Positions 57,301-64,000 of a stretch of 64,000 bases of DNA are shown piece by piece; within the stretch, counting starts at the first letter, position 1, and every line of letters starts with the position of its first letter. The DNA comes from Oikopleura dioica. Taxonomy: Eukaryota; Chordata; Appendicularia; Copelata; Oikopleuridae. The DNA lies in the NCBI GenBank assembly GCA_907165135.1, contig OU015567.1, positions 2,361,001 through 2,425,000 on the forward strand. Reading direction: 5' to 3'. The notes under the pieces are model-generated. The model had not been told where the DNA came from. It worked only from the letters and a program-made list of their open reading frames with translations, and made no database searches. Position numbers and translations under genes: made by a program.

Positions 57301-57945
57301 TCTCTTTCTCCTTGATAACAATCATTTCTCCCGAAGGAAAGTCAAAATCCCCAAATTCTTGCATGCAACGTTTGAACCTCGGATAACATTCATTGAATGA
57401 AAAGTCAATCATACAATCTTTGTAGCTTCTCCCACAACTCAACGTTTTGAACGTCAGCGTTGGCCCAAGCTTTTCAAGGCCGGCATAATTCGTAGCGAGA
57501 ATAATCGTCTGCCAGAATAAAAATCCGAAAAAAACGTAGGTATATTTCTGCTTGTCTGTTGATGATCCGCTAGAATAGAGTAAGAACGAGACTAAGGATC
57601 GTTATCTTACTGAGGTTTGAGTTCGAATTTTGCGACGTCATGATAACGGTAGAGTGGTTTTGATTTCTCTGGAACCAGGATTGCATTTCCTTCTAGCCTC
57701 CGCAAGACGCCAGTACAATGGCATTCCATGCACTACAAGAATATTTGAAAAGTAAAATAGAGAGTCTCAACCTGAATTTTCTCCTGATCCCTCATTTCAA
57801 CGAAGAAAATAAGATTTGGTTTTGGTTTGTACGGAACGCAACGTAAAAAAGGCGCCTCGGAAATGCCAAAAAGTGAACTTTGACAAGTCTGATCTTTCAA
57901 GCTCCGTTTCGACGCCAACCTTGCTATTACATTGCATTTTTTCTC
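54382..57945 (-). CDS. Cys-rich transmembrane protein with CPxGCPCP module, copy B, split by two elements
   Basis: Paralogue of the 21734-24935 gene. Order: ASKRSLKDQTCQSSLFGISE, then CMECHCTG (C-x2-C-x-C), KPLYRYHDVAKFELKP, one membrane segment (YVFFGFLFWQTIILATN), CGRSYKDCMIDFS, CYPRFKRCMQEFGDFDFP, LKRCKRLAF, CADLCPKIHEEDVLKCQTLC, CPFEKTCPHGCPCPFFEC, VVPKYRHLSRLVSFDMKSKQ, MKPLFYNGENYLIDGHLRTF. That exon runs into a TAA at about 56562. After two inserted elements (55138-55419 and 55475-56344), homologous-style propeller sequence continues at 55112-54678 (RRRMFIMEKKLTILNLN) and 54665-54382 (HYAIWTRANYFIILYRYSHG). Either the insertions lie in a spliced intron with a non-GT donor, or the gene has been cut in two. 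The 5' end is uncertain; no in-frame ATG was found. Confidence 0.5.
55138..55419. mobile_element. MITE with about 90-bp inverted ends and TA flanks
   Basis: The left end carries GTTATTGATGAGTACAACAT and, further in, CCAAAACTGTTTGGCTAA; the right end carries their complements in mirrored order. The outermost bases are GGGG and CCCC, each next to TA (possible TA duplication, as in Tc1/mariner elements). The interior is short and has no coding frame. Confidence 0.8.
55475..56344. mobile_element. Foldback-like element with alternating CTGGGAGAATGA and CTGGGCAGATGA modules
   Basis: Outer ends TAATGTCTACTGGGTAACCC and GGGTTACCCAGACATTA are inverted. Each roughly 130-bp arm alternates two modules, CCTCATTCTCCCAGAACC and CTTCATCTGCCCAG, followed by their complements, so each arm is itself a hairpin. 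The two arms are nearly identical in inverted orientation. The unique interior (about 55615-56210) has no coding frame. Confidence 0.82.
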
Positions 57946-59161
57946 AACAAGTTGGAGGGTTCGTCAAGAGTTTGCACTCCGAATGTCGTATAATTTTCCA
58001 TTACGTAAAGATCGTCTTGAATAGCAGACGAACTATTTGATCAGTTTTACGTCCTGATAGATCAGATTTATGGCCCAATAAAAGGTCTATTCCTTATATG
58101 GAAAACGAAGCTAAGTGGGAGTATCAATTCGGATGGAATTTTTCACCGCCATTTGAGTTCAATTTTCTATCTAGCTAGTCACAAAATTTCATTGACTTCA
58201 AATAGCTCTGGCTCCGGAAGGACACATCGGGAGACGGTATCCTGTTCTTTTCAGACTCTCGCATTGTCTCAGTTTTTCAATGGATTGCGTCGAAGCCTCC
58301 TGGGAATAGAAGTGCTCAAACTTTAGAAATCTCCGGGGTGAAGAAATCACAGATTAGCTTAGGTCGTCTGTGCTTGTGAAAGGTGTAGAAGGCATTGACG
58401 TAGAAGCGGGAGAATATTTCCGTTGGAATAATGGAGCTTATCCGCCACAGCTGTTGCCACCTTGCTAATCCATCTCAGTGAAGGCAGACTACTAGTTACT
58501 AGACTTTCGCTGATATCAGGCAAGTTTAAACTTCCCTCAAATATTGGTTCGCTCAAGCTTCGAAAGAAGCTTCGAGAACAGTGTAAGATGTTTCTCGAAA
58601 AACAAATGGTCTCTCAAGTTTAAAATATTGCTCTGCTCTGTCTCATTGCTCAAATATCGCTCTTATCTCTGTCGAATGAGAAGCTATTCTTGAATTTTTT
58701 CAATCTTCGTCAATCCTACCATTTTCGATACACACTGCTACGGTCACCAACTATCGATTAAAGACTATAAAAATTATATCGAATATCTATATTAAATCGA
58801 ATAAAGATTTATAGTCTTACATTATATTATTTTTCTTCGTCGTTTCTGTTTTTTAGTTGTCATCGTCTTCAGGAGGCAAAAATGTGTATGTAACATACAG
58901 TATGTTCGATTGAATAAGGCAATTTTTGACTATGCGATCTCCTTACTTTTCTCGCCAAGACGAGGATTATGAAATTCAAATAAGAATCGCCCTCGATTTC
59001 ATCATACTCGTGTCTGGGTTCTCCTCCGGGTTCACAAAAAGAATAGAGTCCTGGTTACCAAGCAGGTAACTTTCTTGCGTTTGAAATTGCGCCATCTTCA
59101 GTAAACAGACCAATCACTTTATAAGGCGCTGTAGTGTAGAACTTAGTTGCTCAAAGGTCAA
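57946..59161. other. Intergenic, nothing firm
   Basis: About 1.2 kb between divergent genes. Short open frames occur but none shows family motifs. No repeat stands out. Confidence 0.4.
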
Positions 59162-61284
59162 ATGGCTCTCAAATTTTTACTTTTTGTCTTCCTTGATTTC
59201 AAGGGCAACACTTTTGCGTTTGAACCAGAAGCGATCAAAGATGATATCACAGGATTCATGGAGTTTTCCCCGTATGGACTCGAGAATGTCTTGAAAACGA
59301 CTGAAGATTCTGAGGAAATCGGTGAGCACATATTTATTTAGAATTTTAGAGAAAATTCTTTTCTATGAAGAAAGTCCAAGATAAAGATTTGTATTAAGAA
59401 CTCGAGGGCGAATTCGAAAGTGAAACCACTCAAGCCTTGTTTGCTGAACTCATCGATGGGGTTATCTACAGAAATGGTCCTGGAAAGTTCGAGTTCGGCA
59501 ACACCTCCTTTGGCCACATCTTCGATCCTTCTGCCATTCTCTCAGCAACACGAATCCGGGATGGAAAGGTTTTCTTCCGACAGAGATTCGTTCAATCTTC
59601 CAATTTCAAAAACAACACGGAGAACAGCCGGATAATTAAGCCAGAAGTTGGAACCTATGCCGAACCTGATGATATTACTACGGATAAAAATGGGTACGGT
59701 CGACAATCATTTCCTGTTTTTGAGAAATTATTTCAGAAATGCTTATGGCCGCCGCGAAGTGTTCAAAAACAGACGAAAATTTCTCTTTGAGGAAGGTTTA
59801 TCGACCGACAATACAGTCGTTAACGTCATGCATGTCGCTGGTCATCTTATGTCGCTCACAGATTCTTCTTACCGGCATCTACACGATTTCGAAACCTTAG
59901 AAACTAAAGATCGAATTGACATCAACTACTCACCAAATATTCCGCACGGTATTTTCTGCATGACCACTTCTAGTCATCCGGTCTTGGACAAGGAAACAGG
60001 TGATTTGTGGGACATGGCTGGTTGCCTCGACTTCATGACAAACGAGTATAACATCCCAAAGGTATTAATTTCCCTTTGCTTTGAATAAAAGAGTTACTAG
60101 ATCCATATTCACCCAATCGTCTGGCGTGGAGTGGGACATCCAAAATCTCAATACCCCACTCCTTGGACCAAAGAGCAGATTTTGTCTTCAATCGAATTCG
60201 GTCCTGCAATTGACAGCCCAAAATGGCCCGATCATCCCTCTGCAATGCCATATTTTCACTCCCTCGCCCGCGCCGGGAAATATCTCATTCTTCCTGTAGG
60301 CGGCACCGTCCTCGACATGATTCCGATGCTCAAGAATGGCATAAGGAAGAAAAAACCAATGATCGAAAGTTTGATGTTTTTGAACACCTCGCCTGCTAGA
60401 TTCTTGATTTTTGACCGCGAAAAGATGGAATGGGAGAGTGTTCAACCTCTAGCGCAGGCTTTTTCGCATTTTCACGTGGTAAACAGTTTCATTGATGAGC
60501 AAGATCAATTAAATATTGATATCATCGAAGGTTAGGGTTAAAACAAATTCGACCAATTCTAAGTTTTCTGTAAATATTTTCGCGTTTTTAACCCTGAAAA
60601 AGCAAATCCAAACGTCATGCAAGCTCTAGAACTCGACAACCTCAAGACCACCAAAAATGAATACCTTGAAATTTGGTCAAGTATCATTCCTTCTGGCAAG
60701 CCTGTGCGCTTCATCCTCGGAAAGAGAAGAGAAGAGTTTCTTCAATGGGCTGATGTAGTTCAGAGTCCTGGAATAACACCATCACTGAATTTTCCATGCT
60801 TCGAAAACGGAGGGGTAAGGATCGAAATCAAGGAAGATAAAACCATCATTGAATTTTCAGATCGACTTTCCAGTTTTGAATCCGTTGCATTATGGTAAAG
60901 ACTACAAGCACTACTGGACGTGCGGCTTCGGCGAATTGCTGTCTGATAGAATTTACTACGTCAACATGGAAACTGGAGAAAGAAAAATCTATCGAGTTCC
61001 GAACTACCATTTCTCTGAACCGGTTTTTCTCACGCCGGAAAAAGATGACCTTTCTGAAAATCAAGGAGTAATTGCTTCAACAGCAAGTCCTTTGAATCCG
61101 GAAGACAGGGCTTTTATTGTCTTTCTCAACGCAAGCAGTAAGTTTCAGAATCTTTCAACTACCCTTCTCATTCAAATTTCTAGCGATGAAAGAAGTTGCC
61201 CGGTTCTACTTTCCTCAAGGATTCAAAGTCCCGATCAGCTTCCATGGAAATTACTACAGACGAGAAGAAACAACTATAAACTAG
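59162..61284 (+). CDS. Carotenoid cleavage oxygenase (RPE65/BCO family)
   Basis: This is a non-haem iron dioxygenase of the carotenoid/retinoid oxygenase family. The seven exons are 59162-59321, 59399-59693, 59737-60061, 60101-60530, 60603-60814, 60861-61137 and 61184-61284, all in consistent phase; the product is about 600 residues. The N-terminus (MALKFLLFVFLDFKGNTFAF) looks like a signal peptide, which is unusual, since vertebrate RPE65 and BCO1 are not secretory. IYRNGPGKFEFG matches the family start. The four iron-ligand His are all identifiable by context: TSSHPVLDKETGDLWDMAG, MPYFHSLARAGKYLI, AFSHFHVVNSFID and VPISFHGNYY at the end. So the enzyme appears intact. Confidence 0.88.
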
Positions 61285-61627
61285 CCTTTTAAACAATTTA
61301 AATAGCCCATTTTTACCTCCTCAAGTTCAAAAATATACTTTTGTTCACATGTTCACATGAATAAACCCAAAGTTATAATCAGTGTGATATCTCCTTATAT
61401 TAAATTATTATACACATAATGCGCATTTGGCAAAGAACCCAGGCCTCGGCGAAACATGAAAACGCATTTAGCTACGGAGTCTCCCGGGAGAGAGCCCGGG
61501 GCGCGTACTTAGAGACTAACAAACTCGCGTCACTTCTTACTGTCTAAAATAAACAAACAATCACTTCATTTCGCCACGAAGCCAGAAAAATCCGAAAGAA
61601 ATTTTTTATTACAAAGAAAGAGAAAAA

Positions 61628-62891
61628 ATGGATAATATACAGCCAGTTCAAGCATTGACGAAATACAAGCTCGTGTTTTTAGGAGAGCAGGGGGTCGGAA
61701 AAACGAGTTTGATCACAAGGAATTGGTTGAGTTAGAATGATTGAAATCAAGGAAGAGAATTATTGCTGGTCAACCAGTGTTAAGATTTATGTATGACTTA
61801 TTTGATCAGCATTACCAGGCAACGATTGGGATTGATTTTCTTTCAAAGACACTTCAGATTGATGATAACACAGTTAGATTACAGGTAAAGAAATAATTTG
61901 GAAGAAATGAATCGACTTTTGTAACCTTGTTTGACTAGTACCTACGATCCATCATAATGAGGATAAATACGAAGTAAATATAAAATTTAATGAATTCTTT
62001 AAAAAGAAATTTTACCCATATCCAAATCTGCGAGTCCTCTTTTCTGAAGTGACTATTCTGATCTGTTTCTGAATGATATCTCTTGTTCGCTGGGCGCTGA
62101 CTGTCATAGCTTCTGCTTGAGAAGGAATTTCCAACAAAGACGAGTCTATGCTCGCAGTTTTTGCAAAATATTTCGTAGTAGTTATATCCTGTCATGCGCT
62201 CGTAGTAATCGCAGTTGTCACAGTAAAAAGTCTGCGTTTTGATTTTCATGCTCAAGTCTTTGAAAAGAATACCTCTTTTTGTACACGACATATATCATTT
62301 TACGACTTTTGTACTATAAAACTGCTAAGTCGTTAAAATAGCTTAAATTCAAGCCATAAACAAAATAACTAAATCGATTATTTTAAGCTCTGGGACACAG
62401 CTGGGCAAGAAAGATTCCGATCTCTCATCCCAAGCTACATCAGAGATTCTAATGTTGGCATCATTGTCTACAATGTCTCGGAAGAAAAGTCTTTCGCGAA
62501 AATTGACACGTGGATAAAAGACGTCAAGGATCAAAGAGGCGAGGACGTCATTATTTTTCTCGTAGGCAATAAGGTTCGTACCTTAGCTGAAAAAAAGAAA
62601 ATATGAGCATTTATTTAGACAGATTTGGAAGACAAGAGAAAGGTAGAGACTTCGACGGCGGAGAAGAAAGCAGCTGAGCATGGGGTTCACTTTATTGAAA
62701 CAAGTGCGAAAAGTGGCTACAATGTGAATACGCTGTTTCAGCGCATCGCAAGGGCAATCACAGGTATTATCAAAAGAATGAATAATATCAAACTTCTCCT
62801 AGTGGTCAATACAACAACCCAACAAAAGGACATCCTGATCGTCTCTCAAAAAGGACCGGACTCCGAACAATCCTCATCCTGTGCCTGCTAG
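61628..62891 (+). CDS. RAB6: Rab6 small GTPase
   Basis: This Golgi Rab GTPase controls retrograde and intra-Golgi transport. The exons are 61628-61719, 61785-61884, 62388-62573, 62619-62763 and 62803-62891, giving 203 residues. Motifs: [10 protein letters not shown] (P-loop), [20 protein letters not shown] (Rab6-type effector loop), [20 protein letters not shown] (switch II), [14 protein letters not shown] and [10 protein letters not shown]; the C-terminus SSSCAC carries the CxC double geranylgeranylation motif. The intron 61720-61784 begins GAATTG and ends TTAAG. Only this splice keeps [10 protein letters not shown], so it is a GA-AG intron. The 503-nt second intron contains an antisense open frame. 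Confidence 0.95.
61935..62291 (-). CDS. Possible antisense nested gene: CxxC zinc-ribbon-like protein
   Basis: An uninterrupted frame of up to 118 codons, on the opposite strand, sits wholly inside Rab6 intron 2. It contains [20 protein letters not shown] and [14 protein letters not shown], a CxxC...CxxC arrangement of a zinc-binding ribbon. A hydrophobic C-terminal stretch ([12 protein letters not shown]) may be coding, or the frame may be cut by a GTAAAA donor near 62018. The family is not recognised. Chance is possible, but paired CxxC motifs with even spacing are suggestive. Confidence 0.45.
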   Translation of the reverse strand: MSCTKRGILFKDLSMKIKTQTFYCDNCDYYERMTGYNYYEIFCKNCEHRLVFVGNSFSSRSYDSQRPANKRYHSETDQNSHFRKEDSQIWIWVKFLFKEFIKFYIYFVFILIMMDRRY

Positions 62892-64000
62892 TATATCAAG
62901 CTTTATTTCTCCCCTAATTCGCAGCTTATATTCATGATCAATAAAGACTTCTCTATTTCTGTTTATACTCTTCTCCCTTGAGCTGGAATTCCAGCGACCC
63001 GGGCAGCCCATAATAAACAACAAGTAGTTGGGATTTTAGACTTTTCAAAATTTAAGCTGAGCCACCACACTAAGCGCGAGATTACATTTGTCCTAGATCG
63101 GTTAGACTAGCGGTTTTTTTTTTGCGAAGAAAAGGACTAATGATGAGAAGTTTCTCGATAAAGAAAATCAGATTTACATAAAGAAAACTTAATTACAATC
63201 GCCCGAACCCGGGGCCGCCGTTCTAAGTAGAGTGATTGGTAAAGCAAAAGACAATCGACCAGAAATAACAAGTTGATCCTTGAAATAATCCCCCTTTTTG
63301 AAAAATGAAAAGTCAAGATCTTCCAGCAAGAGATGAATCTATCGCCAAAAAACGCATTCATCTTTACCGCGAAAATCTGGCAAAGGAGAGTTATATCTGC
63401 TGAAAAAGAAGCTGAAAAAAAGTAATCGCTTGACAAGTTGACAAGCAAGGGCTTACCAGGACCATTTCATTTAGAGACTTTCATTGATTCGCGGTCACTC
63501 TCGACGGCCGCATTTTTCTGATTTTCAATTCCTTCTTACTTTTTTTTGAAAAGAGAGAAGTGGTTAAATATTTGCGTGTGGCTCATTATCGGCCCCCTTC
63601 TGTTACCACCTCGATTAAAAAAATGACGTGAACACAAAGTTAAAAAATTCTAACTCAAAAGAAAGAGAAAACCGGCGAAAGTCGAAGTGGTAACGGAAAA
63701 GACCAAATTAATGGTAAATTGCTCTATCAGGTTAGTTTTTTATTAATTTTTTTCATAAAACAGGTATCGTTACTTTGATTGAAAAATACCGGGGCGGTGT
63801 CCCGGATTGTCAAATAACTCGAAAAATTTTGCGTGGGCGGCTACTCGGCTGCTGATTGGCCGGTTAGCCGAATCCAGGCTTCTGATTCGTTGAAAATTTC
63901 CATGCAAAATTTGTCGGGATTTGTTGACAGTTCCTGATAAAAAAGAAGAACCCCCATTTAAAATATAGATACAGTAATACGGTGTTTTTTAGTTGTATCC
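62892..64000. other. Region downstream of Rab6
   Basis: Rab6 3' UTR with an ATCAATAAAG signal at about 62937, then sequence without recognisable genes. A copy of the 35080-type element lies at 63796-63937. Confidence 0.4.
63796..63937. mobile_element. Second copy of the 35080-35228 palindromic element
   Basis: Shares GGCTACTCGGCTGCTGATTG and CGAATCCAGGCTTCTGATT with 35104-35190, flanked by AAATTTTGC and its complement GCAAAATTT. The outer arms seen at 35032-35312 are missing or diverged. Confidence 0.75.

Overview
The window is eukaryotic, animal nuclear DNA. The genes are compact: most introns are about 40-90 nt, neighbouring genes sit a few hundred bases apart on both strands, and recognisable metazoan proteins are split into many small exons (ARID1/Osa, FBXO9, diacylglycerol kinase, Na+/K+-ATPase alpha, heparan-sulfate 3-O-sulfotransferase, RAMP4/SERP1, carotenoid oxygenase, Rab6). 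Two introns whose flanking protein is strongly conserved (Rab6 and alkaline phosphatase) begin with GA instead of GT and end with AG. Compact chordate-type genes together with GA-AG introns point to an appendicularian tunicate such as Oikopleura. That assignment is an inference.

Layout. 1-9154: ARID1/Osa chromatin-remodelling subunit (minus, C-terminus beyond the left edge), with a long first intron full of inserted elements. 9155-11626: intergenic, with a GC-rich stretch at about 9470-9660. 11627-19453: a cluster of small genes (PLAC8-like, FBXO9, a multi-pass membrane protein, a GH130-like type II membrane protein, an unknown gene, a secreted protein with a tRNA-Lys in its intron, an ammonium-transporter exon relic, a small secreted protein). 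19531-24935: GPI-type alkaline phosphatase and the first member of a Cys-rich transmembrane protein family. 25828-36677: diacylglycerol kinase of the zeta/iota type, then a basic protein that may be its 5' end. 39827-43674: a complete Na+/K+-ATPase alpha gene with strong codon bias. 44382-46397: HS 3-O-sulfotransferase. 47823-52605: a chimeric secreted protein (astacin + LDLa + EGF + 34 TEAP repeats + ZP-like region). 52943-53747: a small secreted protein and RAMP4. 54382-57945: second member of the Cys-rich transmembrane family. 59162-62891: carotenoid oxygenase and Rab6, with a small antisense ORF in a Rab6 intron.

The most striking non-genic content is a set of non-autonomous DNA elements with readable ends. 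Three have perfect 8-bp target-site duplications (2164, 29943, 30534). Three copies use TTAA target sites; one of them inserted into one arm of an older palindrome, so the other arm preserves the empty site. Two foldback-like elements have terminal arms built of short tandem modules (23197-24292 and 55475-56344), and each lies inside a member of the same Cys-rich transmembrane gene family. Long introns and intergenic spaces here are largely explained by such elements.

The genes do not form one pathway. Several encode secretory or cell-surface functions (RAMP4, Rab6, HS3ST, alkaline phosphatase, astacin-ZP protein, Na+/K+-ATPase), but nothing in the sequence shows that they are coregulated.
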